From contig CAKUBV010000004.1 in NCBI GenBank assembly GCA_934643455.1, positions 124,001 through 188,000 of the forward strand: a stretch of 64,000 nt of DNA, in the 5' to 3' direction. The stretch comes from Candidatus Proelusimicrobium excrementi (GTDB taxonomy: Bacteria; Elusimicrobiota; Elusimicrobia; Elusimicrobiales; Elusimicrobiaceae). The translations under genes and the position numbers were made by a program. The notes below the pieces were generated by a model. The model worked only from the letters and a program-made list of their open reading frames with translations, was not told the DNA's origin and did not search any database. Of this stretch, positions 51,701-58,707 are shown one piece after another (within the stretch, counting starts at the first letter, position 1; each line of letters starts with the position of its first letter).

Positions 51701-52506
51701 CTGTAAATGATACTTTTAATACAGCTAAATTTAAAGCTTTCTCAAACCCTGGGACTTCAGAGGATATTAAAAATAACACTGATAATCGTCTGTATAGTAC
51801 CTGTATAGTAAAAAATAATAACAAGCAAATGCTTGTAAATGTTTTTGGCTATACAAGTGCCCAAGGCGGAAAGAAGAATACAGCCTTATCTATGGCCAGA
51901 GCTATAACAGTTGCAAAGCTTATAAAGGATAAACTTTCTGAGCGTGGTGTAATTGTCTACTATTCCGGCGATATGGGCGGAAGCGAATTATCTTTTGACT
52001 ATGGAAACGGCTTTAACAACGACGGTGAAGAAAGTGAATATATTAGTGACTTTGCAAAACTAGTTAGTGCAACTAATGAAACAGCGAAAAAGACTTTCAA
52101 TGTTAGGCAGAACGGATACAATGTGATAAAAGAAGCATATGACAAAGCTCGTGAAGAATGCAATGAAGCGTCTAAGACAGTGAATGTTAAACAAACTTTG
52201 ACCGAGATAGATGCGTTAAATCGGCAAATAACTGACTTACAAGCTTCTGCAACGATATTCTACACTCATGAAAAAGAGATATCACAATTAAAAGAAAAGG
52301 TTGCAGCGTTAACTGCCATGCTGCCAAGTGGATGCACAACCTTGAAAGATCTTCAGCAGCAATATTTGCAAGCATCTGTAGGAACGGCTATTGTATACCT
52401 AAATGTTATTGGCAAAGGTCAAGATCCTATGTCGGTTGCGAAAAGCCGAAATAATAATGATGATGAGTATAAACGTATAGAAGTAAAAGTTTCTAAAGTA
52501 ATATAA
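48751..52506 (+). CDS. Large membrane-anchored protein with split OmpA-like C-terminus, envelope module
   Basis: 1251 residues. A basic N-terminus leads to a membrane helix (about 49-66, PFIIVAAAALLLLPLL). A long polar region follows, with cysteine-containing parts (KDVCCLVDGMELCAGD, YYTWGCNGEECKEAPS, RCTPICKYREEA, CPFCNPDP). From about 1027, LVNVFGYTSAQGGKKNTALSMARAITVAKLIKDKL matches the central OmpA-like motif, and the last residues (NVIGKGQDPM, DEYKRIEVKVSKVI) match its end. A stretch of roughly 120 residues, partly coiled coil, separates the two. The aspartate that binds peptidoglycan in OmpA (GHTD) is serine here (GYTS), while the arginine after LSxxRA is kept. It probably links the module to the cell wall, perhaps by altered binding. 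Confidence 0.7.
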   Translation: MPNKDSFTFSDKLKKSKSLPLSKRIPSRVGGDGKAKRTLIQRAQRDLPFIIVAAAALLLLPLLSRNSGVEYPDGSVDRYENWVGDGSTEWIGSGDGEIVPSTGYRNPLEYIITPKSGEDSTIHENIDIGDNSGNIDDAQKSYVEEMPVRDTYKKAVKPAIRNAVQRKATAIGAFRNRSMSFGGSGSGLTRNLAIGGAPTTNGKAASIRAGVRPVALQPLKSAGAGRVLTGEGLYAEAARSLGALNQGPAKQALFEAQLRDVDGSPLGAAGDPRKAAARLASQGAVPDHKFHYTNQKPWWWDMMQERSQKLWELWNYNWQKALSDSLIKISTNLAMCLLTGSEDGSVKNFLGIKGGSKDVCCLVDGMELCAGDIGDYTSSSTGSGDSKETTNNSFSSIQAFCKEHNAKTYISESGRKNALQARMECLGLKAGKLSGLSGTRYQGSCDSVNQTPLVYKASATRKADGKRRAGKEEKIVVYVKAKPRDEKVKTGTPNNEFVIALERTNNFTLSEKELSEISKNCKITRVGSFVAKGGKKKNDKKTGQYNDSNTPAAEKPMTQDQIAAKIADLEKQKAVATKDQKLTEAQKQANAAIDKKISQLESGRYTVNDSGEDPSKNEAPSTEDFVNEYLRGVVNAQYNYCAGKVSKPATFMDETDIQKDIKAKTNISSEVGGVCEVWRADGYLKDPKANNLSCDTPDSVSVSSLAASDFHATVINPDEKDNIFAIFVEYVQTATVKDGKMAPVVKEIKYSKHMTKTEGSTTNSEGTSIKTVTYTAHNFRPGKGTGSTETQTERAKPGNGMVFWIMTNKASPNVHPGDIIEGKSLDQVSITDLIGPTAGQKNAICYYTWGCNGEECKEAPSTDKFCVENDELYEALEYKNGSETYLIRKKMDPAKEEDITKAAKADKECGEDVAKFKAKQPRCTPICKYREEALKGKFGIREPERLKNIQESGVEEDVVEGCPFCNPDPLDGISIIPTGECDFTVNDTFNTAKFKAFSNPGTSEDIKNNTDNRLYSTCIVKNNNKQMLVNVFGYTSAQGGKKNTALSMARAITVAKLIKDKLSERGVIVYYSGDMGGSELSFDYGNGFNNDGEESEYISDFAKLVSATNETAKKTFNVRQNGYNVIKEAYDKAREECNEASKTVNVKQTLTEIDALNRQITDLQASATIFYTHEKEISQLKEKVAALTAMLPSGCTTLKDLQQQYLQASVGTAIVYLNVIGKGQDPMSVAKSRNNNDDEYKRIEVKVSKVI

Positions 52507-52523
52507 GTATTTATATTTATCAG

Positions 52524-52555
52524 TTCGGCCCCGCTTAAAAATAAGCGGGGCCGAA
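52524..52555 (+). terminator. Strong hairpin terminator
   Basis: A perfect 14-base stem, TTCGGCCCCGCTTA (52524-52537) and TAAGCGGGGCCGAA (52542-52555), with an AAAA loop, followed by TTATATT. It closes the envelope module. Confidence 0.85.
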
Positions 52556-52599
52556 TTATATTGCGCTTATTTTTTATGCTTATAAATCTTGCCAAATGA

Positions 52600-52605
52600 T
52601 ATAAT
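52600..52605 (+). promoter_or_regulatory. -10 box for a probably leaderless mRNA
   Basis: A perfect TATAAT ends six bases before the ATG at 52612, the same spacing as at 11453-11465. No ribosome-binding site is present. No clear -35 box is seen. Confidence 0.45.
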
Positions 52606-52611
52606 TTATCT

Positions 52612-54435
52612 ATGTTATCAGGGCGTTTTTATTTTAAATATTGGCTTATTGCCGCACTGGCCTGCATTTTATCTGCGGGGAGCGCTTTCGCCGCACTGCC
52701 TAAATTCCTTGGCGGAAGCGGCGTCGGCGTAAAAGGCAATAAGGCTAACTTGGAAGACACCTACCCCACCTTTTGGGACAGCCTGATGAAAAGCCAATCT
52801 TACACCAATATGTATCAGGGGATAAAAGAGCTGAGCCTTTCCAAATATGCTGAAGCTTCCAAATCTTTCGCCAAGGCCGTAATAAAAAATCCCGACGACC
52901 CTTATCCGCATATATTTTTGGGCATTTCGCTTTACTGGCAGGGACAGGTGGATCAAGCTATGTCGGAATATCGCGCGGCTTTAAATTTGGATAAAGACAA
53001 CGCCCATGCGCATCAGCTTTTGGGTATAGCTTATGCTTGGAAGGGCGATATCAATTCCGCTTTAGCCAGTTTTAAGGAGAGCATAGATATTGATCCCGAC
53101 CGCCCGGATACCCAAATGAATATAGGCTCTACATACGCCGCGCTCGGCGATTATGAGGAGGCTCTGTTCCACTTCCGCAATGCCGTGCGTTTGGATAAAA
53201 CTCATCCTCTTTATCATTATCAGCTTGGTTCTCTTTACGAGGTTATGGGCCGGGACTCTCTGGCGGAGTCTTCATTCAAAAAAGCTTTGCGCCTTTATCC
53301 CAATTACGAAGAAGCCATTTTGGCTTTAGCCGTTTTGAGCGAAAAACAAAATTCTTATACCAACGCCGAGATAAATTATAAAAAAGCTTTAAAAATCAAA
53401 CCCGGCGACAGCGTCGCCCGCCTTCGTTTGGCAAATCTCTTGGCGAGGGCGAACCGCAAAAACGAAGCGGTGGAAATTATCAGCCGCGCTTTTTTAATAT
53501 CGCCTCTTTCCGACGAAGGCCTTGCTTTATCAATTTCTTATTCGGGTGGGGATTCTTCGCAGGGAAGCGGCCCTCAGGCTGAAAGTGAAAACCCCGCCGC
53601 AGGCGAAAGCGCGGAAGAGGATTCTTTTAAAATGCCGTCCCCGTCCAGGCAGCTTGAAAGCTTCAAAAAAAGGCTGGAGCGCATTCCGGCCGATAAACCG
53701 GTAAATATAGATTTGGAAATTAATCTTGAACCTAAGCTTCGCCCGTCCGAATTATCGGAGGCTTTACCCTCGGAAAACGCTTCAAGGCCGATAGCCGCTC
53801 CTTCAAGGCTGCAGGCTTCTTTGGAAGCGGCGGAAAAGCAGGCCCTTACGCGCTCTTTCAGCAGATCGTTTTCTTTAAGGCCGTCGACCGAGCAAGAACG
53901 TAAGGACTATCTGGAGAGAATTTTTAAAGGCTTAAACGAAGTTCTTGAAAACGCTTCCAAGGATTATAATGTGCAAATGTCGATACGCGGCGGCGCGGTT
54001 GTTAACGATACTTCCGTCTTAAAAAATAACTCCAACGCAAATACCAAAGCCGCTTATAATCCTTATATGGTAGGCAATGATATGGGCCTGTGGGTTGCGG
54101 GAAAAGGCTGGGTTAAATACGTAAAGGAAGTCGGCCAGGAAATTTCGTCCAGGCTTAAAAGCGGCGACGGCCGCGATTGGCTTATAGCAGGGCTTTCCGC
54201 TCTTACTTTAGGGGAAGGAAAAGAAGCTTTGGAAGCGTTTACGCAGGCGTACTCCGCCGGGCTTAAAACCAATGATAAAACTTTGCGGGAACTTGCTCTT
54301 TTGGGGCGCGGCACCGCCTATATAATTTTGGGCGGAGAAGACGAAGCCCTTAAGGAATATGAAAAAACGCTTCAGCTTAACCCGGAAAATAAAATAGCTT
54401 TGGAAAATAAAAATATATTGTTGAGTGAAAAATAA
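52612..54435 (+). CDS. Secreted TPR-repeat protein
   Basis: 607 residues with a signal peptide (about 1-28, WLIAALACILSAGSAFAA). At least seven TPR units cover about 65-290 (LSKYAEASKSFAKAVIKNPD, GQVDQAMSEYRAALNLDKDN, GDINSALASFKESIDIDPDR, GDYEEALFHFRNAVRLDKTH, DSLAESSFKKALRLYPNYEE). A disordered middle rich in S, P and E follows (about 310-430), then a region with the helix PSTEQERKDYLERIFKGLNE, and two further TPRs near the end (EALEAFTQAYSAG, DEALKEYEKTLQLNPENK). It begins with a near-leaderless promoter. It is followed three bases later by rsmA. Role is probably periplasmic scaffolding. Confidence 0.82.
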   Translation: MLSGRFYFKYWLIAALACILSAGSAFAALPKFLGGSGVGVKGNKANLEDTYPTFWDSLMKSQSYTNMYQGIKELSLSKYAEASKSFAKAVIKNPDDPYPHIFLGISLYWQGQVDQAMSEYRAALNLDKDNAHAHQLLGIAYAWKGDINSALASFKESIDIDPDRPDTQMNIGSTYAALGDYEEALFHFRNAVRLDKTHPLYHYQLGSLYEVMGRDSLAESSFKKALRLYPNYEEAILALAVLSEKQNSYTNAEINYKKALKIKPGDSVARLRLANLLARANRKNEAVEIISRAFLISPLSDEGLALSISYSGGDSSQGSGPQAESENPAAGESAEEDSFKMPSPSRQLESFKKRLERIPADKPVNIDLEINLEPKLRPSELSEALPSENASRPIAAPSRLQASLEAAEKQALTRSFSRSFSLRPSTEQERKDYLERIFKGLNEVLENASKDYNVQMSIRGGAVVNDTSVLKNNSNANTKAAYNPYMVGNDMGLWVAGKGWVKYVKEVGQEISSRLKSGDGRDWLIAGLSALTLGEGKEALEAFTQAYSAGLKTNDKTLRELALLGRGTAYIILGGEDEALKEYEKTLQLNPENKIALENKNILLSEK

Positions 54436-54437
54436 TT

Positions 54438-55226
54438 ATGCGTAAATACGGCCAGCATTTTTTGGTAAACAAAGGAATAATAGATAAAATAACCGATGCG
54501 GTTATAGACAACATGGAAGGGGCTTTGGTTGAAATCGGCCCCGGCAAAGGCGCGATAACGACGGCCCTTTTGGAACGCGGGGTAAACAATTTTACTTTAA
54601 TTGAAATCGACCCTGAAATGGCCGATTATCTTAAGAACAATCTTCCCGAATATGCGGAAGTTGAAATAAAAAACAATGATTTTTTGAAAGAGGATTTATC
54701 GTTCCTTCCCGAAAGCCCGGTAACATTTGTCAGCAATTTGCCTTATATAGACGCGGCGGAAATACTGCTTAAAGTTTTGTCCGCGCCCGGCTTGCACGCG
54801 GCCGTTTTTATGTTCCAGCGCGAACAGGCTCAGCGTTTAACGGCTAAGCCGGAAAGCAAACATTACGGGCCTTTATCGGTTTTGTTTCAGGCTTCGGATT
54901 CGGCAAGGAGCATATGCCGCGTAAGCCCGGGCAGTTTCAATCCTCCGCCGAAAGTAGACAGCGAAGTCCTGCTTATTATGCCCAAGGGCCAAATAGAATT
55001 TAAATCCGCAAAGCATAAAAAAGATTTTACGGAGTTGGTGAAATCCGTTTTCGCTTACAGGCGCAAAACAGTGCTTAACGCTTTATGCGAAGTCTTCAAA
55101 AAAGATAAAGATTTGCTTGGGGCGGCTTTGCAAAAAGCCGGAGTTAAAATATCCGCCCGCGCCGAAGAACTCAGCCCCCGCAAATACGCCGACTTGGCTT
55201 TGGCTTTAGACGGCATTATTTTTTAA
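54438..55226 (+). CDS. rsmA: 16S rRNA (adenine1518/1519-N6)-dimethyltransferase RsmA/KsgA
   Basis: 262 residues. GQHFLVNKGIIDKI opens the protein, followed by the SAM-binding motif LVEIGPGKGAITTALL (about 30-45), LIEIDPEMADYL, IKNNDFL and the catalytic VSNLPYIDAAEILLKVL, with FMFQREQAQRLTAKPESKHYGPLSVL and SPGSFNPPPKVDSEV. This is the normal order of KsgA, which dimethylates two adenines near the 3' end of 16S rRNA. Size is typical. It starts three bases after the TPR gene and converges on the serC-like gene, overlapping it by 11 bases. Confidence 0.96.
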   Translation: MRKYGQHFLVNKGIIDKITDAVIDNMEGALVEIGPGKGAITTALLERGVNNFTLIEIDPEMADYLKNNLPEYAEVEIKNNDFLKEDLSFLPESPVTFVSNLPYIDAAEILLKVLSAPGLHAAVFMFQREQAQRLTAKPESKHYGPLSVLFQASDSARSICRVSPGSFNPPPKVDSEVLLIMPKGQIEFKSAKHKKDFTELVKSVFAYRRKTVLNALCEVFKKDKDLLGAALQKAGVKISARAEELSPRKYADLALALDGIIF

Positions 55227-56370
55227 CTTTTTTAAGTTCTTTATAAATAAAGTCCAAAGTGCGGCACAGCTTCTTAAATTGAGCGCAGCCCTTTGCGTCG
55301 ATAAATGGAAAGCAGCCTATCCTTAAAGAATTTTCTTTTACGGAAGAATATTTTTCTATTCCGTCGATAAGGTTCGCCCGCTTCGTTGCGGCTAAGGCTT
55401 TGTTTATTTGCGCGTCTTTAATGTCCGGGTCGGCTATTTTTAAGGTCAGAGTGGTAAAAGAGCGGTATTTTTCTTCTTCTATAAGCGGTTTAAGCCACCG
55501 GCTTTTTTGAGCATAATTTAAAACCGTTTCCGCGTGTTCAAGCGTCAGCGCCTGCATATTTTTCAGTCCGCCGCGCTTTAACATATAAGCGCAGGCTTTC
55601 CCTATCGCCCAAATCGTAGTATTGCAAGGAGTGTTAAAAGGCTGAAATATTAAGGCTTTTTGCACCGCGCGGGACAAATTTAAAAAATACGGGATTTCTT
55701 TTTTGCGCTCGGCGGCCAAAGCGCGTTTTACGGCCGCGGGGCTTAAAAAAATCACGCAGGTTCCGCCCGGCGCGCCGAAAGCTTTTTGCCCCGCAAAGAG
55801 CATTACGTCAAAGCAGCCGGGCAGAGCTCTTGCCCCGGCGCAGGAGGTCGCGTCCCAGGCGACGAGAGTATTTTTACCTTTGCGCGCATATATTTCTTTT
55901 AATAATATATCCGGCAAAGCAAGGCCCGTGGAAGTTTCATTAGGGGTAAGCAAAACCAAAGAGGACTTTGCATTCAGTTTGTTTGCGCTTTCCGGGTTTT
56001 TATAATCAAAATCTACAAAATCTTTTTTTACGTCGGGCGGCAAGGCCCCGCATATTTTTTTGTTCCATAATTCCGAAAACGCCCCCAAATTTAAGCCCGA
56101 TACGCTTCCTTCGTTTAAGCTCCACGCCACGGCGTCCATGGCGGCCGTCGCTCCGCCCGGGAAGAAAATTACCAAATAATCTTTTGGCAACTTGAATAAT
56201 TTTTTTAAATCGAGCGCGGTCTTTTTGTATAGTTCCTGCGTTATAAACGGAGTTCTGTGGCGTCTTTCAAAAAAAGTTTCCGCAAGAGCAGTTTCGCGCA
56301 CTTCTTCCAAGCCTTGCGCCGGGCCGGCGGCAAAGGTGGAAGAAGGTAAAAAGCTTTGCGGTATTTTCAT
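55216..56370 (-). CDS. serC: Phosphoserine aminotransferase-like (SerC-type) class V aminotransferase
   Basis: 384 residues of a PLP enzyme. Motifs: FAAGPAQGLEEV near the start, FERRHRTPFI, VIFFPGGATAAMDAVAWSL (about 67-85), VLLTPNETSTGLALP, and DATSCAGARALPG with FAGQKAFGAPGG (PLP lysine near residue 205). FNTPCNTTIWAIGKACAYML is the SerC-like P-x-x-x-x-I-x-x-x-x element. The reaction expected is 3-phosphohydroxypyruvate plus glutamate to phosphoserine. No serA or serB is seen in the window. Identity as a SerC orthologue rather than another class V enzyme is likely but not certain. It follows ftcD with only one base between them. Confidence 0.82.
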   Translation of the reverse strand: MKIPQSFLPSSTFAAGPAQGLEEVRETALAETFFERRHRTPFITQELYKKTALDLKKLFKLPKDYLVIFFPGGATAAMDAVAWSLNEGSVSGLNLGAFSELWNKKICGALPPDVKKDFVDFDYKNPESANKLNAKSSLVLLTPNETSTGLALPDILLKEIYARKGKNTLVAWDATSCAGARALPGCFDVMLFAGQKAFGAPGGTCVIFLSPAAVKRALAAERKKEIPYFLNLSRAVQKALIFQPFNTPCNTTIWAIGKACAYMLKRGGLKNMQALTLEHAETVLNYAQKSRWLKPLIEEEKYRSFTTLTLKIADPDIKDAQINKALAATKRANLIDGIEKYSSVKENSLRIGCFPFIDAKGCAQFKKLCRTLDFIYKELKKVKK

Positions 56371-56371
56371 A

Positions 56372-57376
56372 TCAGGCGTTCATTGATTTAAGTTTGAACT
56401 CAAGAATGCGCTCGTTCATGTTAAAAGGGCGAAGTTCGTCCAAACCGAGGTTGACCACGGCTTCGTTGATAACGTCCTTCATCGGCATTCCCATGGTTAT
56501 TTTGCCTTTTTTGTTAAGGTAGAACTTGGCCGTATCCAGCATAAGGTCTTTGGTTACAAGGCCGATGATTTCGCTGCCGGTTACTTTAACGCCGCGTTTT
56601 TTTGCTTCGGCGACGCAAGTTTCGTAAACCACGTATAAAGGCGTTCTTTTATAGTCTTCCAAATTCATTGAAATTTGGCATTTGCCGTATTCTTCTATAT
56701 ACCAGCCTATCGCTTTTACGGCTTTTAAAATGCCGGTGCCGCTGTGATTCTTGCCGCTTTCGCGGATTACGGCGGCTATTTCTTTGGCGATTGACACGTC
56801 TTTGGTATCCAAATTGACGTTATAGGCTATAAGGCAGTTTCTTGCGCCTATTGATATCGCGCCGGATTTTTTTACCGTGGCGTTATATGCGTTCGGGCCG
56901 AAGTCCGGCGGAGTGTTCTGCAGTTTTATGGCCAGGTGTTCATACTCTCCGCTGCGTATATAAGATAAATCTTTGCGCGCCAAAGTGCTTGCCGCATAGC
57001 CGTATAAATAAACCGGTATGCCCAGCTCCGCGCCGACTTGCGCCCCCAAATCCTGCGCTATTTCCACGCAGTCTTGTATATCCGCTTTGGCTATCGGTAT
57101 GAAAGGGCAGACGTCAACGCAGCCAAGGCGCATATGCTTGCCGTGATGTTTGGACATATCAATAAGCTCATAACTTTTTTTAATGCAGGCAAAGGCCGCC
57201 TTTTTTACTTCCTGCGGGGTGCCGGCAAAAGTTATTACCGTGCGGTTTACGTCATAACCGCTTTCGGCGCCCAAAAGTTGAATATCGGCGCTGTTTTTTA
57301 CGGCGTCGACTATGGCTTTAATGACTTTTTTATCGCGTCCTTCCGAAATGTTGGGGACGCACGCTATCGTTGACAT
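56372..57376 (-). CDS. ftcD: Glutamate formiminotransferase (FtcD, transferase domain only)
   Basis: 334 residues. CVPNISEGRDKKVIKAIVDAVK, DVNRTVITFAGTP, ELIDMSKHHGKHMRLGCVDVCPFIP and GPNAYNATVKKSGAISIGARNCLIAYNVNL are the classic FtcD segments. It transfers the formimino group from formiminoglutamate to tetrahydrofolate, the last step of one histidine-degradation route. The cyclodeaminase domain of animal-type FtcD is absent; the size suits a bacterial single-domain enzyme. No hut genes lie nearby. A minus-strand TATAAT (57415-57410) and an AGAGG site are placed well for the ATG at 57376. Confidence 0.95.
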   Translation of the reverse strand: MSTIACVPNISEGRDKKVIKAIVDAVKNSADIQLLGAESGYDVNRTVITFAGTPQEVKKAAFACIKKSYELIDMSKHHGKHMRLGCVDVCPFIPIAKADIQDCVEIAQDLGAQVGAELGIPVYLYGYAASTLARKDLSYIRSGEYEHLAIKLQNTPPDFGPNAYNATVKKSGAISIGARNCLIAYNVNLDTKDVSIAKEIAAVIRESGKNHSGTGILKAVKAIGWYIEEYGKCQISMNLEDYKRTPLYVVYETCVAEAKKRGVKVTGSEIIGLVTKDLMLDTAKFYLNKKGKITMGMPMKDVINEAVVNLGLDELRPFNMNERILEFKLKSMNA

Positions 57377-57421
57377 CTTCTTTACCTCTGTTACTTAACT
57401 TAATTCTAAATTATATATAAT

Positions 57422-58318
57422 TTACGGCTTTTGCTGAATATCGGCCGTTTGGCTTTTGACTATCCAGAAACTGCTTTCATGTCCGCGCGGGTGGCACGGC
57501 GCAAATATTTTATTTAACAGTTCGGGGTGTTCTTTCCTTAAATACGCGCTCGGGAAGACGGGCTTATAACCGCCCGAGGTAAGCAGAATCGCCAAACAGG
57601 CCTGCTCGTTAAAAGCCCACCAAAGCCAGTCTTCGTCTTGGGGGTAATCATCCGGCAGGAAGATATCATGAAAGTGTATATAAACCCCTTTGGGCAGAGC
57701 CGGCAAAACCTGAAGGAGCAGAACTTCCAAATCCGTTCCGGGCATAAACAGGTGGGATGCGTCAATAAATAAAATATCCCCGGCTTTTAAATCGCAAAGC
57801 AAAGGCAGGGGCACTTTATCCAAAGTGCAGTTAAAAAACTTACTGCAGAGTTTTGATTCCCCGTGCAGTTCTTTTGGATTGACGGAATATAAAAGCGTGT
57901 TCAAACCTTCGTCTTTGACGGCCTGCGCCAAAAAACGGGTGGAAAACCCGGTGCCGACTTCCACTATTTTTGCCGGTTTTAGTTTCCTTACCAAAGTGTA
58001 AGCCATTGCGCCGTCGACACCGCAGAACCAGTCCTGATTAAAACGCGGCGCAAGCGGAGTCAGCTTTGAACTTTTTTTGAAAGTTTCAAAAATTTGATTG
58101 TAATTTTCTGCTTCGCGGCAGAGAGCTTCAAATGCGTTAATGTTTTTTTCCAAAACTGTTTTTACGGATTTAAGCGGATATAAATCCGGCCTGCGGCAAT
58201 TGTCGTTTGCGTAGGGATAAGGCGTGTAATATCCGTATTTTTTGCCGGGCAGCCCCAGCTGTTTTAAGACGGTGGCGCAGCCTTGCGCGGTGCGTTTAAA
58301 AAGTTTTTTTATTTTCAT
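57422..58318 (-). CDS. Class I SAM-dependent methyltransferase (PF13578-like)
   Basis: 298 residues. The core has the SAM-binding motif AKIVEVGTGFSTRFLAQAVKDEG (about 130-152), then TLLYSVNPKELHGES, DILFIDASHLFMPGTDLEVLLLQVLPALPKGVYIHFHDIFLPDDYP and a C-terminal part with WLWWAFNEQACLAILL. This matches methyltransferases acting on small molecules or sugars (Methyltransf_24). The N-terminal 100 residues are helical and of unknown role. The substrate is not clear. It is divergent from cspA; the region between carries TATAAT boxes on both strands. Confidence 0.8.
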   Translation of the reverse strand: MKIKKLFKRTAQGCATVLKQLGLPGKKYGYYTPYPYANDNCRRPDLYPLKSVKTVLEKNINAFEALCREAENYNQIFETFKKSSKLTPLAPRFNQDWFCGVDGAMAYTLVRKLKPAKIVEVGTGFSTRFLAQAVKDEGLNTLLYSVNPKELHGESKLCSKFFNCTLDKVPLPLLCDLKAGDILFIDASHLFMPGTDLEVLLLQVLPALPKGVYIHFHDIFLPDDYPQDEDWLWWAFNEQACLAILLTSGGYKPVFPSAYLRKEHPELLNKIFAPCHPRGHESSFWIVKSQTADIQQKP

Positions 58319-58355
58319 ATTTTTCCAAATAAGCGCAAAATTATATTATTTATTG

Positions 58356-58361
58356 TATAAT
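58356..58361 (+). promoter_or_regulatory. -10 box of cspA and structured leader
   Basis: TATAAT (58356-58361) precedes a leader of about 60 bases with two small hairpins: AGAGGA (58367-58372) / TCCTCT (58378-58383) and GTCTC (58386-58390) / GAGAC (58394-58398). Long structured leaders are known for cold-shock mRNAs. The -35 is weak. Confidence 0.5.
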
Positions 58362-58428
58362 TTAAGAGAGGATAAAGTCCTCTACGTCTCTTTGAGACTT
58401 AAAGTTAATAAACAAGGAAGTAAATGTA

Positions 58429-58632
58429 ATGGCAAACGGAAAAGTAAAGTGGTTTAATGATCAAAAAGGTTATGGCTTCATAACCCCTGAAGACGGTTCA
58501 AAAGATCTTTTTGTACACTATCAGGAAATTCAAGGCGACGGTTTCAAAACCTTAGCTGAAGGTCAGGAAGTAACCTTTGAAGTCGTAGAATCCGAAAAGG
58601 GTCCTAAGGCTGTAAAAGTCTCAAAGAAATAA
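58429..58632 (+). CDS. cspA: Cold-shock domain protein (CspA family)
   Basis: 67 residues, a single cold-shock domain. GKVKWFNDQKGYGFITPEDG holds RNP1 (KGYGFI, 13-18) and LFVHY holds RNP2 (27-31). It binds single-stranded RNA and DNA as a chaperone. An AAGGAAG site lies a little upstream of the ATG, and a strong hairpin terminator follows the stop codon. It is a single-gene unit. Size and motifs are normal, and the family call is firm; which of the cell's Csp paralogues it is cannot be told. Confidence 0.97.
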   Translation: MANGKVKWFNDQKGYGFITPEDGSKDLFVHYQEIQGDGFKTLAEGQEVTFEVVESEKGPKAVKVSKK

Positions 58633-58649
58633 AACACTTTTTTGACTGA

Positions 58650-58684
58650 AACCTCAGCAGCCTTGAGTTGCTGAGGTTTTTTTT
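58650..58684 (+). terminator. Rho-independent terminator of cspA
   Basis: AACCTCAGCA (58650-58659) and TGCTGAGGTT (58669-58678) form a 10-base stem with a 9-base loop; the run of eight T spans 58677-58684. Confidence 0.93.
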
Positions 58685-58707
58685 GCGTTTGCCGAGGATG
58701 TGAAAAG

